Part shown: positions 7,635 through 18,355 of the stretch, piece by piece
How positions within the stretch are numbered: position 1 is the first letter of the stretch
How the letters are laid out: every line of letters begins with the position of its first letter
Assembly: GCF_947366995.1 (NCBI RefSeq)
Contig: NZ_CANBCC010000006.1
Location: 28,208 to 92,207 of the forward strand
Length of the DNA stretch: 64,000 bases
Source of the DNA: an uncultured Aquabacterium sp.
Lineage (GTDB): Bacteria; Pseudomonadota; Gammaproteobacteria; Burkholderiales; Burkholderiaceae_C
Reading direction: 5' to 3'
Notes under the pieces: model-generated
Told to the model about the DNA's origin: nothing
What the model saw: the letters and a program-made list of their open reading frames with translations, nothing else
The model's database searches: none
Program-made: the position numbers and the translations under genes

Positions 7635-10600
7635 TCAGACCAGCACGCGCTCGATGCCGCCGGCGTTGGCCCGGTCGACGTACTCACGCATCCAGTTCTC
7701 GCCCAGGATCTGCTTGGCCATCTCGACCACGATGTAGTCGGCTTCCAGCAACCCGTTCTGCGTGTCTTCCCCGTAGCGGTTCAGCCCCTGCAGGCACGAC
7801 GGGCACGAAGTCAGGATCTTGACGTTGTCCTTCGGGCCCACCAGGCCCTGGTCGCGCAGCGCAGCCTCGCCCTTGCGCACTTCCTCGGTCTTGCGGAAGC
7901 GCACCTGGGTGGAGATGTCCGGCCGGTTCACCGCGAAGGTGCCTGACTCGCCACAGCAGCGCTCGGACTTGATCACGCCATCGCCCACCAGCGCCTTGAC
8001 CGTCTTCATCGGGTCCTGGAGCTTCATCGGTGTGTGGCAGGGGTCGTGGTACAGGAACGCGCCCTTGCCCTGCAGCGTGACACCCTTTTCCAGCAGGTAC
8101 TCGTGGATGTCGATGATGCGGCAGCCCGGGAAGATCTTGTCGAACTGGTAGCCCTGCAACTGGTCATAGCAGGTGCCGCAGCTCACCACCACCGTCTTGA
8201 TGTCGAGGTAGTTCAGCGTATTGGCCACGCGGTGGAACAGCACCCGGTTGTCGGTGATCATCTTCTCGGCGGTGTCGGCCTGGCCGGCCCCGCGCTGCGG
8301 GTAGCCGCAGCACAGGTAGCCCGGGGGCAGCACCGTCTGCACGCCCGCATGCCACAGCATGGCCTGCGTGGCCAGGCCCACCTGGCTGAACAGGCGCTCC
8401 GAGCCGCAGCCCGGGAAGTAGAACACCGCCTCGGTGTCGGCCGTGGTCTGCTTCGGGTCGCGGATGATCGGAACGTAGTTCTTGTCCTCGATGTCCAGCA
8501 GCGCACGCGCGGTCTTCTTGGGCAGGCCGCCCGGCATCTTCTTGTTGATGAAGTGGATGACCTCTTCCTTCAACGGGGCCTTGCCGTGCGTGGCCGGCGG
8601 CGCGCTCGTCTGCTTGCGCGCGGCGAGCTTGAGCACGTCGTTGGCCATGCGCTGCAGCGGCATGGCCACGTCGACCACGGCGCTGCGCACGAACTTGATG
8701 GTTTGCGGGTTCGTGGCATTGAGCATCAGCATGCCGGCCGCCGCGGCGGGCCGGAAGCTCTTCTTGCCCATCTTGGTCAGCAGGCTGCGCATCGCCATCG
8801 ACACGTCGCCGAAGTCGATGTTGACCGGGCAGGGCGTCACGCACTTGTGGCAGACCGTGCAGTGGTCGGACACGTCCTCGAACTCGGCCCAGTGCTTGAT
8901 CGACACGCCGCGGCGTGTCTGCTCTTCGTACAGGAAGGCCTCGATCAGCAGCGAGGTGGCCAGGATCTTGTTGCGCGGGCTGTAGAGCAGGTTGGCGCGC
9001 GGCACGTGGGTCGCGCACACCGGCTTGCACTTGCCGCAGCGCAGGCAGTTCTTGAAGCTCTCGGCGATGTTGCCGATGTCGCTCTGCTGCATGATCAGCG
9101 ACTCGTGGCCCATCAGCCCGAACGACGGCGTGTAGGCCTCGGTCAGGTCGGCGGCATGCACGTCGTCGCCCAGCGCACGCAGCGCCTGGCCGCGCAGCAG
9201 CTTGCCCTTGTTGAAGCGGCCTTCCGGGTCGACCTTCTGCTTGTAGGCCGTGAAGTTGGCCATCTCGTCGTCGGTCAGGAACTCGAGCTTGGTGATGCCG
9301 ATGCCGTGTTCGCCCGAGATGACCCCGTCCAGCGAGCGGGCCAGCTCCATGATGCGCGCCACGGCCTCGTGCGCCGTCTGCAGCATCTCGTAGTTGTCGC
9401 TGTTGACCGGGATGTTGGTGTGCACGTTGCCGTCGCCGGCGTGCATGTGCAGGGCCACCCACACGCGGCCGCGCAGCACCTGCTTGTGGATGCGCTTGAG
9501 CTCGTCGACCACGCCGCCGAGCACCATGCCGTTGAACACCTTGGCCAGCTCGTCGCGCACTTCGCGCTTCCAGCTCACGCGCACCGACCACGTCTGCAGC
9601 AGGTTGAAGATGGTGTCGCCAGGCTGCGGTACGTAGCGGCCATCGCGGTGCTGGGTGTAGCCCAGCGCGGCCAGGCGGTCGTCCACCTCGGCCAGCGGCG
9701 CGTCGAGCTGGTCGTGCAGGAAGGTCCAGCGTGCGCGCACCTCGGCCAGATGAGCCTGGGCGGCGGCGATCTTCTCTTCCAGCTGCTCTGCGCTTGGCAG
9801 TTCGATCGGGTCTTCGGCCTTGCGCAGCGCGGCGGCCACAGTCAGGCGGCCACTGCCGAAGAAGGCGTCGATGGCATCCAGCAGCGCGAGCTTGTTGCGC
9901 AGGCTCAGTTCGATGTTGATGCGCTCGATGCCCAGCGTGTACTCGCCCATGCGCGGCAGCGGGATCACGACGTCTTCGTTCACCTTGAAGGCGTTTGTGT
10001 GCTTGGCGATGGCGGCGGTGCGCTTGCGGTCGGCCCAGAACTTCTTGCGAGCGTCGGCGCTGACGGCCACGAAGCCTTCACCCGAGCGGCCGTTGGCCAG
10101 GCGGATGACTTCGCTGGTGGCGCGGGCCACGCGGTCTTCGTCGTCACCGACGATGTCGCCGATCAGGACCATCTTGGGCAGGCCCGAGCCGCCCACATTG
10201 CGCTTGCTCTTGGTGGCGTAGCCCACGGCGCGCAGGTAACGGTCGTCGAGGTGCTCCAGCCCGGCCAGGATGGCGCCGCCCGGCTGCTTCATCTCCTCGA
10301 ACATGAAGTCCTTGATGTCGACGATCGACGGCACGCATTCCGTCGGGTTGCCGAAGAACTCCAGGCACACCGTGCGCACGTGCTTGGGCATGCGGTGCAC
10401 GACCCAGCGCGCGCTGGTGATCAGGCCGTCGCAGCCTTCCTTCTGGATACCGGGCAGGCCGGCCAGGAACTTGTCGGTGACGTCCTTGCCCAGGCCTTCC
10501 TTGCGGAAGACACTGCCGGGGATGACCAGCGTTTCGGTGCGCAGCGGCGTCTTGCCATCGGCGGCAAAGTAGCGCAGCTCGAAGCGCGCCTCGGCCACAT

Positions 10601-11642
10601 CGTGGATCTTGCCCAGGTTGTGGTCCATGCGGACCACGTCCAGCCACTCGGCATCGGGCGTGACCATGCGCCACGAGGCGAGGTTGTCCAGCGCGGTGCC
10701 CCACAGCACGGCCTTCTTGCCGCCCGCGTTCATCGCGATGTTGCCGCCGATGCAGCTGGCCTCGGCCGAGGTCGGGTCGACCGCGAAGACGTAGCCGCCA
10801 CGCTCGGCCGCATCGGCCACGCGCTGCGTGACGACGCCGGCGCCGGTCCAGATGGTGGGCACCTTGTGCTGCACGCCCGGCAGGTCGACCAGCTCGACCT
10901 CGGTCATCTGTTCGAGCTTTTCGGTGTTGATGACCGCGCTCTTCCAGGTCAGCGGCACGGCGCCACCGGTGTAGCCGGTGCCACCCCCGCGCGGGATGAT
11001 GGTGAGCCCGAGTTCGACGCAGCCCTTGACCAGCGCGGCCATTTCGGCCTCGGTGTCCGGCGTGAGCACGACGAAGGGGTACTCGACGCGCCAGTCGGTG
11101 GCGTCCGTCACGTGCGAGACGCGGCTCAGCGCGTCGAACTTGATGTTGTCGTGCCGCGTGACCTTGCGCAGAACACGGGTGGCGCGTTCGCGCAGGGCGG
11201 CCATGTCATCGAAGGCGCGCGCAAAGCGGTCCACGGTGACCCGGGCGGCATCCAGCAATTCGGCCACGAGCTTGTCGCGCGAGGCGTCGGCGCTGGGCGT
11301 GCGGCGCTTGTCGACCTCGCCGAGGCGGTGGTGCAGGGCGTCGATCAGCTGGCCGCGGCGCTTGGGATTGTCCAGCAGGTCGTCCTGCAGATAGGGGTTG
11401 CGCTGCACCACCCAGATGTCGCCCAGCACCTCGTAGAGCATGCGGGCCGAGCGGCCCGTCTGGCGCTCGGTGCGCAACTGGCTCAGAACCTCCCAGGCGC
11501 GCTGACCCAGCAGGCGCTGGACAATTTCGCGATCCGAGAAGGAAGTGTAGTTGTAGGGGATCTCGCGCAGGCGGGGCTGGCCGGCGGCGTGAGCGTCGGC
11601 GGCCTGGGCGGTCATGTGGGTCAGCTCGGTCAGTGCGTTCAT
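7635..11642 (-). CDS. large FAD-binding and 4Fe-4S oxidoreductase (GlcD/GlcF-like fusion, DUF3683 type)
   Basis: The 1718-residue track ORF reads back through the divergent glpQ-like gene. The plausible start is the ATG at 11642 ([13 protein letters not shown]), giving 1335 residues. Order: N-terminal region of the DUF3683 type; FAD_binding_4 domain with [17 protein letters not shown] near residue 215; FAD-oxidase C-terminal domain ending in GEHGIGITK; two ferredoxin motifs, [11 protein letters not shown] (about 862) and [12 protein letters not shown] (about 927); then two CCG-type cysteine motifs, CCGYPQRG (about 1110) and CCGESGTF (about 1229). This fuses the parts that are separate subunits in glycolate or D-lactate dehydrogenases. 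The substrate is probably a 2-hydroxy acid, by family inference. Confidence 0.88.
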   Translation of the reverse strand: MNALTELTHMTAQAADAHAAGQPRLREIPYNYTSFSDREIVQRLLGQRAWEVLSQLRTERQTGRSARMLYEVLGDIWVVQRNPYLQDDLLDNPKRRGQLIDALHHRLGEVDKRRTPSADASRDKLVAELLDAARVTVDRFARAFDDMAALRERATRVLRKVTRHDNIKFDALSRVSHVTDATDWRVEYPFVVLTPDTEAEMAALVKGCVELGLTIIPRGGGTGYTGGAVPLTWKSAVINTEKLEQMTEVELVDLPGVQHKVPTIWTGAGVVTQRVADAAERGGYVFAVDPTSAEASCIGGNIAMNAGGKKAVLWGTALDNLASWRMVTPDAEWLDVVRMDHNLGKIHDVAEARFELRYFAADGKTPLRTETLVIPGSVFRKEGLGKDVTDKFLAGLPGIQKEGCDGLITSARWVVHRMPKHVRTVCLEFFGNPTECVPSIVDIKDFMFEEMKQPGGAILAGLEHLDDRYLRAVGYATKSKRNVGGSGLPKMVLIGDIVGDDEDRVARATSEVIRLANGRSGEGFVAVSADARKKFWADRKRTAAIAKHTNAFKVNEDVVIPLPRMGEYTLGIERINIELSLRNKLALLDAIDAFFGSGRLTVAAALRKAEDPIELPSAEQLEEKIAAAQAHLAEVRARWTFLHDQLDAPLAEVDDRLAALGYTQHRDGRYVPQPGDTIFNLLQTWSVRVSWKREVRDELAKVFNGMVLGGVVDELKRIHKQVLRGRVWVALHMHAGDGNVHTNIPVNSDNYEMLQTAHEAVARIMELARSLDGVISGEHGIGITKLEFLTDDEMANFTAYKQKVDPEGRFNKGKLLRGQALRALGDDVHAADLTEAYTPSFGLMGHESLIMQQSDIGNIAESFKNCLRCGKCKPVCATHVPRANLLYSPRNKILATSLLIEAFLYEEQTRRGVSIKHWAEFEDVSDHCTVCHKCVTPCPVNIDFGDVSMAMRSLLTKMGKKSFRPAAAAGMLMLNATNPQTIKFVRSAVVDVAMPLQRMANDVLKLAARKQTSAPPATHGKAPLKEEVIHFINKKMPGGLPKKTARALLDIEDKNYVPIIRDPKQTTADTEAVFYFPGCGSERLFSQVGLATQAMLWHAGVQTVLPPGYLCCGYPQRGAGQADTAEKMITDNRVLFHRVANTLNYLDIKTVVVSCGTCYDQLQGYQFDKIFPGCRIIDIHEYLLEKGVTLQGKGAFLYHDPCHTPMKLQDPMKTVKALVGDGVIKSERCCGESGTFAVNRPDISTQVRFRKTEEVRKGEAALRDQGLVGPKDNVKILTSCPSCLQGLNRYGEDTQNGLLEADYIVVEMAKQILGENWMREYVDRANAGGIERVLV

Positions 11643-11927
11643 GCGGGCGCCAGGTGCGAAGTGCCTGATACAGAAAAGATGAACGCGCCTGGGGCCGGGG
11701 ATGCACCCAGGCACGTTGTCCAGTGGGGGTGGTTTTCGCGCCTGAGGCGAGATGGTACCGCACCCCCATCCCCCATGCGCCAGAAATGGGCACTCCTCAC
11801 GGCCTTGTGGCGGGCTTTGCCCCGGGCGCAGAATGGCTATCCTGACTGTCATGCGATGTTTCTCTCCGGCGGCCGCGGCTGGTGGCGAAGGGGCATCCCC
11901 GTTCCACCGGTCTCTTATCAAGCAGTC

Positions 11928-12743
11928 ATGAGCCCTTCTTCCCGTTCGACCCCTGCCTGGCCCTATCCCTGCTGGATCGCCCACCGTGGCGCCGGCAAGC
12001 TGGCGCCGGAAAACACCCTCGCGGCCTTCCGCATGGGGGCCGAGCACGGGTTTGCCATGTTCGAGTGCGATGTGAAGCTCAGCGCCGACGGTGAGCCCTT
12101 TCTGCTGCACGACGCAGAACTCGATCGCACCACGAACGGGCGCGGCGTGGCCGGTGCGCACTCGTGGGATGCGCTGTCCCGCCTGGACGCCGGCAGCTGG
12201 CACGGCCGCATGTACGCTGGCGAGCCGCTGCTGCGCCTGGAGGCCCTCTCGCGCTGGCTGCAGTCGCTGGGGCTGCTGGTCAACCTCGAGATCAAGCCCA
12301 CGCCGGGCGACGAACAGCGCACGGGCCGCGTCGTGGCTGAACATGTGGCGCGGTTGTGGGCCCATGCGCATGTGAAGCCTTTGTTGAGCTCCTTCAGCGT
12401 CGAGGCCTTGCGGGCGGTGCAGCGCACCTGCCCCGATCTGCCGCGCGCGCTCCTGCTCGAGCGCTGGGCGGTCGACGGCGTCAAGCTCGCGCTCGACCTG
12501 GGTTGCCAGGCGATTGTCGTGCACCACCCCGAACTGGACCGTGAGCGCATCCGCGCCGCGCAGGCGGCTGGCCTGAAAGTGCTGACCTACACCGTCAACG
12601 AACCGGGGCAGGCCGCGGCGCTGTGGTTGTCGGGGCTGGATGGACTGATCACCGACCGCGTGGACACCTTCGAGCCGCAGGCGCGCCTGGGTGCCAACCC
12701 GGCCCGTCTGATGACGCTGGCGGCCGACGCGCTGGCCGTCTGA
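11928..12743 (+). CDS. ugpQ: glycerophosphodiester phosphodiesterase
   Basis: The start is taken at ATG 11928 ([14 protein letters not shown]), giving 271 residues; the 1569-residue track ORF is an antisense extension over the neighbouring gene. The GDPD signature is complete: [18 protein letters not shown], then [27 protein letters not shown], a central LLVNLEIKP and a C-terminal [10 protein letters not shown]. The enzyme hydrolyses glycerophosphodiesters to glycerol-3-phosphate and an alcohol. No signal peptide is seen, so it fits the cytoplasmic UgpQ type. It is single, divergent from the oxidoreductase and ends at a strong terminator. Confidence 0.9.
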   Translation: MSPSSRSTPAWPYPCWIAHRGAGKLAPENTLAAFRMGAEHGFAMFECDVKLSADGEPFLLHDAELDRTTNGRGVAGAHSWDALSRLDAGSWHGRMYAGEPLLRLEALSRWLQSLGLLVNLEIKPTPGDEQRTGRVVAEHVARLWAHAHVKPLLSSFSVEALRAVQRTCPDLPRALLLERWAVDGVKLALDLGCQAIVVHHPELDRERIRAAQAAGLKVLTYTVNEPGQAAALWLSGLDGLITDRVDTFEPQARLGANPARLMTLAADALAV

Positions 12744-12774
12744 TCGGCATCCCTGGCGCGATGCGCCGAAAGTC

Positions 12775-12804
12775 AAACGGCGACCCCGCAAGGTCGCCGT
12801 TTTT
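12775..12804. terminator. rho-independent terminator between ugpQ and mpl
   Basis: A perfect 11-bp inverted repeat (AAACGGCGACC and GGTCGCCGTTT) with a 6-base loop is followed by a T-run on the plus strand. The three A bases at its left give a weaker stop for the leftward mpl message. Confidence 0.92.
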
Positions 12805-12824
12805 GTTGGTGCCTGCGCTGAGCG

Positions 12825-14201
12825 TCAGGCCAGTGCGGCCAGCAGCTTGTCGTGGATGCCGCCGAAGCCGCCGTTGCTCATGCACAGGATCTGGTCGCCC
12901 GGACGCGCCACCTTGGCCACCTTGGCCACCAGCACGTCGATGGTGTCGGCCACCACGGCGCGTGCGCCCATCTCGGCCAGTGCTTCGTGGGCGTCCCAGC
13001 CGAGGCCGCCACTGTGGCAGAAGGCCAGGTCGGCCTCTTCCAGCGACCAAGGCAGCAGCGCCTTCATCGTGCCGAGCTTCATGGTGTTGGAACGCGGCTC
13101 GAACACGGCCAGGATGCGCGCGTCCGGGCCCACCTTGCGACGCAGACCGTCCACCGTGGTGCGGATCGCGGTGGGGTGGTGGGCGAAATCGTCGTACACG
13201 GTGATGCCGCGCACCTCGCCGCGGAGTTCAAGGCGGCGTTTCACGTTGGCGAACTGCCCCAGGGCCTCGCACGCCTGCTGCGGCGCCACACCCACGTGCT
13301 CAGCGGCGGCGATGGCGGCCAGCGCGTTCATCTGATTGTGCTCGCCCAGCAGCGCCCACTCCACGCGGCCCACCAGCACGCCGGCCTTCAGCACGTCAAA
13401 GGCGTGGGGCTCACCGCGTGCGCGGAAGCCCGGCGTGTCACCGCGCACACCGAAGCGCGCGACATCGCTCCAGCAACCGCGGTCCAGCACGCGCTGCAGC
13501 GCTTCTTCGCGCGCATTGACCACCAGGCGGCCACTGGCCGGCACGGTGCGCACCAGGTGGTGGAACTGCGTCTCGATCGCCGCCAGGTCGGCAAAGATGT
13601 CGGCGTGGTCGAACTCGAGGTTGTTGAGCACCGCCGTGCGGGGACGGTAGTGCACGAACTTGCTGCGCTTGTCGAAGAAGGCCGTGTCGTACTCGTCGGC
13701 TTCGATGACGAAGGGGTGGCCGCTGGCCGGGCGCGTCTCGGCGCGGGTGTCGCCCAACCGGGCCGACACGCCGAAATTCTGCGGCACGCCGCCCACCAGA
13801 AAGCCGGGCTGCTTGCCGGCGTGTTCCAGAATCCAGGTCAGCATCGACGTCGTGGTCGTCTTGCCGTGCGTGCCGGCCACGGCCAGCACATGGCGTCCCT
13901 GGAGCACGTTTTCGCTCAGCCACTGCGGGCCGCTGGTGTACGGCAGGCCACCGTCCAGAATGGCTTCCATCAACGGGTTGCCCCGGCTGACGACGTTGCC
14001 GATCACGAACAGGTCGGGCTTCAGTGCGAGCTGGTCCACCGTGTAGCCTTCGATCAGCTCGATGCCCAGGGCGCGCAGCTGGTCGCTCATCGGCGGATAG
14101 ACGCCGGCGTCGCAGCCGGTCACACGGTGGCCCGCCTCACGGGCCAGAGCGGCCACGCCACCCATGAAGGTGCCGCAGATGCCAAGGATGTGGATGTGCA
14201 T
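12825..14201 (-). CDS. mpl: UDP-N-acetylmuramate:L-alanyl-gamma-D-glutamyl-meso-diaminopimelate ligase
   Basis: The chosen start ATG 14201 gives MHIHILGICGTFMGG at the N-terminus, the typical first strand of Mpl, and 458 residues. The Mur ligase ATP-binding motif is AVAGTHGKTTTTSML, followed by VIEADEYDTAFFDKRSKF and the C-terminal YDDFAHHPTAI and EPRSNTMKLG. The GTFMGG form separates Mpl from MurC. Mpl reattaches recycled tripeptide to UDP-MurNAc in peptidoglycan recycling. It is apparently monocistronic, convergent with ugpQ. Confidence 0.94.
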   Translation of the reverse strand: MHIHILGICGTFMGGVAALAREAGHRVTGCDAGVYPPMSDQLRALGIELIEGYTVDQLALKPDLFVIGNVVSRGNPLMEAILDGGLPYTSGPQWLSENVLQGRHVLAVAGTHGKTTTTSMLTWILEHAGKQPGFLVGGVPQNFGVSARLGDTRAETRPASGHPFVIEADEYDTAFFDKRSKFVHYRPRTAVLNNLEFDHADIFADLAAIETQFHHLVRTVPASGRLVVNAREEALQRVLDRGCWSDVARFGVRGDTPGFRARGEPHAFDVLKAGVLVGRVEWALLGEHNQMNALAAIAAAEHVGVAPQQACEALGQFANVKRRLELRGEVRGITVYDDFAHHPTAIRTTVDGLRRKVGPDARILAVFEPRSNTMKLGTMKALLPWSLEEADLAFCHSGGLGWDAHEALAEMGARAVVADTIDVLVAKVAKVARPGDQILCMSNGGFGGIHDKLLAALA

Positions 14202-14250
14202 GGCGCGCATTGTAGGCAGCGCACCGGCACGTTCTTGTGCTTCCGAATGC

Positions 14251-14275
14251 AAAGGCCACCCGCTGAGGGGTGGCT
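14251..14275 (-). terminator. probable terminator of the thiD-hemL operon
   Basis: On the minus strand GCCACCC and GGGTGGC pair around a short loop and are followed by CCTTTGC, a short T-run. It lies about 40 bp beyond the hemL stop. Confidence 0.6.
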
Positions 14276-14315
14276 GGGCTGAAAGGACGAGGGCCGGAGA
14301 GGCCTTGATCCGAGT

Positions 14316-15608
14316 TCAGAGCTGGCGGAAGGCGTTGGCGGCGGCTGCCACCGTGTCGGCGATGTCCTGCTCGGTGTGCGCCGCGCTGACAAATCCGGCT
14401 TCGTACATGGCCGGGGCCAGGTACACGCCCTGGTCCAGCATCAGGTGGAAGAAGCGGTTGAACGTGTCGGTGCCACGCGCCATCACGGCCTGGTAGTGCT
14501 GAGGCAGTTCCGGCGCGAAGAAGAAGCCGAACATGCCGCCCTGGCTGTCGGTGCAGAAGTCGATGCCGGCGGCCCGGGCGGCGCCGTCCAGGCCGGACAT
14601 CAGGCTGCGGGTGCGTTCGCCCAGCATGTCGAAGAAGCCCGGCTGGCTGATGAGCTTGAGTGTGGTCAGGCCGCAGGCCGTGGCGACCGGGTTGCCCGAC
14701 AGCGTGCCGGCCTGGTAGACCGGGCCCAGCGGCGCCAGCTTGGACATGATGGCGCGGGTGCTGGCAAACGCGGCCAGCGGCATGCCGCCGCCGATCACCT
14801 TGCCGAACACGCTGATGTCCGGGCGGAAGCCGGGGATGGCCTGCGCGTACAGGCTCTGCGCGCTGCCCAGGGCCACGCGGAAGCCGCTCATCACCTCGTC
14901 GAACACGAACAGCGCGCCGTGCTGGTCGCACAACTCGCGAATGCGCTTCACGAAGGGCACGCTGGCGCGCACGAAGTTCATGTTGCCGGCGATCGGCTCG
15001 ATCATCACGCAGGCGATCTCGTCGCCCTGCGTGGCAAACGCGTGCTCGATCTGCTCGATGTTGTTGTACTCGAGCACCAGCGTGTGCTGCACCACCTCAG
15101 GGGGCACGCCGGCGCTGGTGGGGTGGCCGAAGGTGGCCAGACCCGAGCCGGCCTTGACCAGCAGGGCGTCGGCATGGCCGTGGTAGCAGCCCTCGAACTT
15201 GATCAGCTTGCTGCGGCCGGTCACGCCGCGCGCCAGGCGGATGGCGCTCATGCCGGCTTCGGTGCCCGAACTGACCAGGCGCACCTGTTCGGCGCTGGGC
15301 ACGTGGGCCAGGATGGCCTCGGCCAGTTCGACCTCGCGCTCGGTGGGGGCGCCGAACGAGAAGCCGTCGACGGCCGCCTTCTGCACCGCCTCGAGCACCT
15401 CGGGGTGGCCGTGACCCAGGATCATCGGACCCCACGAGCCGATGTAGTCGATGTAGCGGGTGCCTTCGGCGTCCCACATGTAGGCGCCTTGGGCGCGCTG
15501 AATGAAGCGGGGCGTGCCGCCGACGGCGCGGAAAGCGCGCACGGGCGAGTTCACGCCGCCCGGGATGACGCGCTGGGCGCGCTCGAACAACTGGGTGTTA
15601 GTGGACAT
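14316..15608 (-). CDS. hemL: glutamate-1-semialdehyde 2,1-aminomutase
   Basis: The ATG at 15608 ([26 protein letters not shown]) gives 430 residues, the usual HemL length; the track ORF adds a spurious leader. Class III aminotransferase features are present: [44 protein letters not shown] and the PLP-lysine region [16 protein letters not shown] (Lys near 267). The enzyme makes 5-aminolevulinate for haem from glutamate-1-semialdehyde, the C5 route of betaproteobacteria. Its start overlaps the end of the thiD-like gene by 11 bp, so translation is coupled. Confidence 0.96.
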   Translation of the reverse strand: MSTNTQLFERAQRVIPGGVNSPVRAFRAVGGTPRFIQRAQGAYMWDAEGTRYIDYIGSWGPMILGHGHPEVLEAVQKAAVDGFSFGAPTEREVELAEAILAHVPSAEQVRLVSSGTEAGMSAIRLARGVTGRSKLIKFEGCYHGHADALLVKAGSGLATFGHPTSAGVPPEVVQHTLVLEYNNIEQIEHAFATQGDEIACVMIEPIAGNMNFVRASVPFVKRIRELCDQHGALFVFDEVMSGFRVALGSAQSLYAQAIPGFRPDISVFGKVIGGGMPLAAFASTRAIMSKLAPLGPVYQAGTLSGNPVATACGLTTLKLISQPGFFDMLGERTRSLMSGLDGAARAAGIDFCTDSQGGMFGFFFAPELPQHYQAVMARGTDTFNRFFHLMLDQGVYLAPAMYEAGFVSAAHTEQDIADTVAAAANAFRQL

Positions 15609-16545
15609 GGCGGGAAGATGGCGGGGACGTGGTGTCATCGAGCGTGGGACCCTGCTCCGGGGCGGCTTCGCCCTCGGCGGGTTGCTCGCCGGGCGGCAGG
15701 GCCCAGAAGAATCGGTCAGGGACGACGCCGCCCATGCCGGGGCGGAAGCCGGCGTCCAGCGCCTGGTCAAGGAAGCTCAGCGCCTCGGACACGGCGACGT
15801 CGAGCTCGGTGCCCGACGAAAGGATGGCAGCCAGCGCGGCCGAGAGCGTGTCGCCCGCGCCCACGAAGGCGGTGTCGAAGCGCTCGAAGCGCTCGCCGCA
15901 CAGGGCACCCTGGGGGGAGGCCAGCACGTTGTCGATGAACTGGTCGGGCAGCTGGATGCCGGTGACGAGCACATAGTCTGAACCGAGTTCGCCGGCGGCC
16001 ACAGCCAGCTCGCGTGCAGAAGGCTGGCGCTCGGCGTCCCACTCGGGCAGCAGGAAGTCGGTGAGCGTCTTGTGGCTGCCGACCAACACCCGCGTGGCGG
16101 GCAGGATCAGTTCGCGGAAGGCATCCAGGTAGGCCATCTGCGGGTCTTCGTCCATCCACGACAGGTTGGGGAGGAAGGACACGAGCGGCACGTCCGAGTA
16201 ATCCGACAGGATCTCCGCCACCGCGCTGACGCCCTCGGCGCTGCCCAGGAAGCCCACCTTCCAGGCGGCAATCGTGCAGTCTTCGAGGATGGATCGCGCT
16301 TGATCGACCACGGCGTCCGGGTCGATCTCATGAGACTCGAACACTTCGGCGGTGTCGCGGATCAGCAGGCTGGTGACCACGGGCAGGGCATGCGCGCCCA
16401 TGGCGGCAATCGTGGCGATGTCGGCGCCGATGCCGGATGCGCCGCTCGGGTCATTGGCATTGAAGCTCAGGACGCATGCCGGCGCACCGGAATCCTGTTC
16501 GCCGGCAACCGGGGCGGTTTCAGCGCTGTTCTGGGGTGAATTCAT
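15598..16545 (-). CDS. thiD: hydroxymethylpyrimidine/phosphomethylpyrimidine kinase (ThiD family)
   Basis: The 315-residue protein belongs to the ribokinase-like ThiD family. It has the substrate-loop motif [22 protein letters not shown] near the N-terminus and the anion-hole motif [14 protein letters not shown] late in the chain. Family members phosphorylate HMP and HMP-P for thiamine synthesis, and some also phosphorylate pyridoxal. The sequence departs from classic ThiD in the region between these motifs, and the last 30 residues are a low-complexity acidic/Pro tail. Its stop overlaps hemL, a PLP enzyme. The precise substrate is therefore open. Confidence 0.78.
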   Translation of the reverse strand: MNSPQNSAETAPVAGEQDSGAPACVLSFNANDPSGASGIGADIATIAAMGAHALPVVTSLLIRDTAEVFESHEIDPDAVVDQARSILEDCTIAAWKVGFLGSAEGVSAVAEILSDYSDVPLVSFLPNLSWMDEDPQMAYLDAFRELILPATRVLVGSHKTLTDFLLPEWDAERQPSARELAVAAGELGSDYVLVTGIQLPDQFIDNVLASPQGALCGERFERFDTAFVGAGDTLSAALAAILSSGTELDVAVSEALSFLDQALDAGFRPGMGGVVPDRFFWALPPGEQPAEGEAAPEQGPTLDDTTSPPSSRHVH

Positions 16546-16653
16546 GCGTTCAACGGTATCTCAGATGGGCGAGCCGTGCCCACAAACCCTGGGATTTTCC
16601 GGGGCGGGGGGTGGCTACAATCGGCCCATTGTATTCAAGCTGAACTTGCAGAC

Positions 16654-16827
16654 GTGACCGAATTCCGAACCTGGATGTGCCTGATCTGTGGCTGGATTTA
16701 TGACGAGGCCGCCGGCGTACCGGAAGAGGGCATTCCCGCCGGAACCCGCTGGGAAGACGTGCCGATGAACTGGGTGTGCCCGGAATGTGGCGCCCGCAAG
16801 GAAGACTTTGAGATGGTTCAGGTCTGA
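16654..16827 (+). CDS. rubA: rubredoxin
   Basis: The start is set at GTG 16654, giving 57 residues (VTEFRTWMCLICG...); the ATG at 16675 is too close to the first Cys ligand and the track ORF start adds unrelated sequence. Both iron-binding CxxC knuckles are present: CLICGWIYDEAAG and CPECGARKEDF. Rubredoxins are one-iron electron carriers in the cytoplasm. The gene is divergent from thiD-hemL and precedes pilG after a hairpin. Confidence 0.93.
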   Translation: MTEFRTWMCLICGWIYDEAAGVPEEGIPAGTRWEDVPMNWVCPECGARKEDFEMVQV

Positions 16828-16860
16828 CGACCTCCGGCCGATATAAGCTGTGACCACGGC

Positions 16861-16881
16861 GACCCGCCCACGATGCGGGTC
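16861..16881. other. hairpin between rubredoxin and pilG
   Basis: Perfect 7-bp arms GACCCGC and GCGGGTC with a 7-base loop lie 9 bp before the pilG ribosome site. There is no T-run. It may be a weak terminator for rubA or a structure near the pilG leader. Confidence 0.45.
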
Positions 16882-16904
16882 TCGAAGTTTGGAGGAGCGG
16901 GTCC

Positions 16905-17291
16905 GTGTCTGAAATGGAAAACAGCGTCAGGAAGGTGCTCGTCATCGACGACAGCAACACCATCCGGCGCAGCGCCGAGATCTTCCTGAAGCAGGGTGGG
17001 TACGAGGTCGTGCTGGCCGAGGATGGCTTTGATGCCCTCTCGAAAGTGAACGACCACGCGCCGGATGTCATCTTCTGCGACATCCTGATGCCGCGGCTCG
17101 ATGGCTACCAGACCTGCGCCATCATCAAGCGCAATCCGCGTTTTGCGCGCACGCCTGTGATCATGCTGTCCTCGAAGGACGGCCTGTTCGACAAGGCGCG
17201 TGGCCGCATGGTGGGGTCGCAGGACTACCTGACCAAGCCGTTCACGAAAGACCAGCTGCTGCAGGCCGTTTCCCAGTACATGGGAGCCTGA
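16905..17291 (+). CDS. pilG: twitching motility response regulator PilG
   Basis: The GTG at 16905 is preceded by GGAGGA at suitable spacing and gives 128 residues. The receiver domain has VLVIDDSNTIRRSAEIFLKQGGYEV, phospho-Asp in VIFCDILMPRLDGYQTC, MLSSKDGLFDKARGRMVG and YLTKPFTKDQLL. DSNTIRRSAE is characteristic of PilG, the regulator that drives pilus extension in the Pil-Chp pathway. It heads the pilG-pilH-pilI-pilJ-chpA run, all on the plus strand. Confidence 0.93.
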   Translation: MSEMENSVRKVLVIDDSNTIRRSAEIFLKQGGYEVVLAEDGFDALSKVNDHAPDVIFCDILMPRLDGYQTCAIIKRNPRFARTPVIMLSSKDGLFDKARGRMVGSQDYLTKPFTKDQLLQAVSQYMGA

Positions 17292-17388
17292 GGTGAGCGC
17301 GGCGTGTCGCCATCCGGCGCGCTGTTGATGTTTGGAAACATATGCGGCCACGACCTTGTGGCAGCCTGTGGTGTGTTGAGGTAATTGC

Positions 17389-17754
17389 ATGCCGATCCAG
17401 AAAATACTGCTTGTCGACGATTCCAAGACCGAATTGCACGTGCTGTCCGACCTGCTGACCAAAAAGGGTTACCAGGTCCGCACCGCAGAAAACGGCGAGG
17501 AGGCGCTGCGCCGCCTGCAGGAAGACAAGCCCGACCTGATCCTGATGGACGTCGTGATGCCCGGCCAGAACGGCTTCCAGCTCACGCGCACGATCACCCG
17601 AGATCCGCAGTACGCGTCGATCCCGGTGATCATCTGTTCCAGCAAGAACCAGGAAACCGACCGCGTCTGGGGCATGCGCCAGGGCGCGCGCGACTACGTG
17701 GTCAAGCCCGTGAACCCGGAAGAGCTGCTGTCGAAGATCAAGGCCTTCGGCTGA
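17389..17754 (+). CDS. pilH: twitching motility response regulator PilH
   Basis: This single receiver domain of 121 residues has ILLVDDSKTELHVLSDLL, phospho-Asp in LILMDVVMPGQNGFQLTR, ICSSKNQETDRVWGMRQGARDYVVKPV. The ETDRVWGMRQGA segment is typical of PilH, which acts with PilG downstream of the Chp kinase and tunes retraction or acts as a phosphate sink. It lies 97 bp after pilG and 13 bp before pilI. Confidence 0.93.
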   Translation: MPIQKILLVDDSKTELHVLSDLLTKKGYQVRTAENGEEALRRLQEDKPDLILMDVVMPGQNGFQLTRTITRDPQYASIPVIICSSKNQETDRVWGMRQGARDYVVKPVNPEELLSKIKAFG

Positions 17755-17767
17755 GAGGGCAGGGCAC

Positions 17768-18304
17768 ATGGCCAACAAGGAAGCCCTTCGGGAACTGCAG
17801 CAGCGCCTGGCCGACCGGCTGCAGAAGGTGCGTCAGCAGGCGCCCACGCGAAACTGGCTGGCCGTCGAGATGGCCGGACACGGGTTCCTGCTGCCGCTGG
17901 ACCAGGCCGGCGAGATCTTCCCGCTGGGCGCTGTCCAGACCGTGCCGCACAGCCAGCCCTGGTTTCTCGGCGTGGCCAACTTGCGCGGCCAGCTTCATGG
18001 CGTGGTTGACCTCAGCGGCTTCCTGGGGCTGAGCCGGCGCACACCGCGCCTGCCCACCGAGCCGCAGGCCCGCGATGCCGGACGGCTCATCGCCTTCAAC
18101 CAGGGCCTTCAGGTCAACGCCTGCCTCCTGGTGGATCGCCTGCTGGGTTTGCGCCAGGCCGGGGCGATGCACCCCACCGAGCGAGGCCGCAGCGCCCCCC
18201 ACTTCGTGGTCCAGGAGCTGGCCGACACCCAGGGCCGCGTCTGGTACGAGCTGGACCTGGCCGCGCTCGCGTCCGACGAAGCGTTTCTCAAGATCGATGC
18301 CTGA
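17768..18304 (+). CDS. pilI: twitching motility CheW-like coupling protein PilI
   Basis: The 178-residue protein carries a CheW domain from about residue 35 (NWLAVEMAGHGFLLPLDQAGEIFPLG, then VANLRGQLHGVVDLSGFLG). A helical N-terminus precedes it. Place and length fit PilI, which couples the receptor PilJ to the ChpA kinase at the cell pole. It starts 13 bp after pilH and is followed 51 bp later by pilJ. Confidence 0.9.
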   Translation: MANKEALRELQQRLADRLQKVRQQAPTRNWLAVEMAGHGFLLPLDQAGEIFPLGAVQTVPHSQPWFLGVANLRGQLHGVVDLSGFLGLSRRTPRLPTEPQARDAGRLIAFNQGLQVNACLLVDRLLGLRQAGAMHPTERGRSAPHFVVQELADTQGRVWYELDLAALASDEAFLKIDA

Positions 18305-18355
18305 GCGGCACCCCACGCCGCAGGCACACCCGTAGTCAGTTTGGAGCAAGTTCAC

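Noticed and set aside
8034-11927. 1569-residue plus-strand ORF running through the oxidoreductase region into ugpQ
   Set aside because: The part before 11928 is antisense to the FAD/Fe-S gene, whose domains are unmistakable; long antisense frames are expected in such GC-rich DNA.
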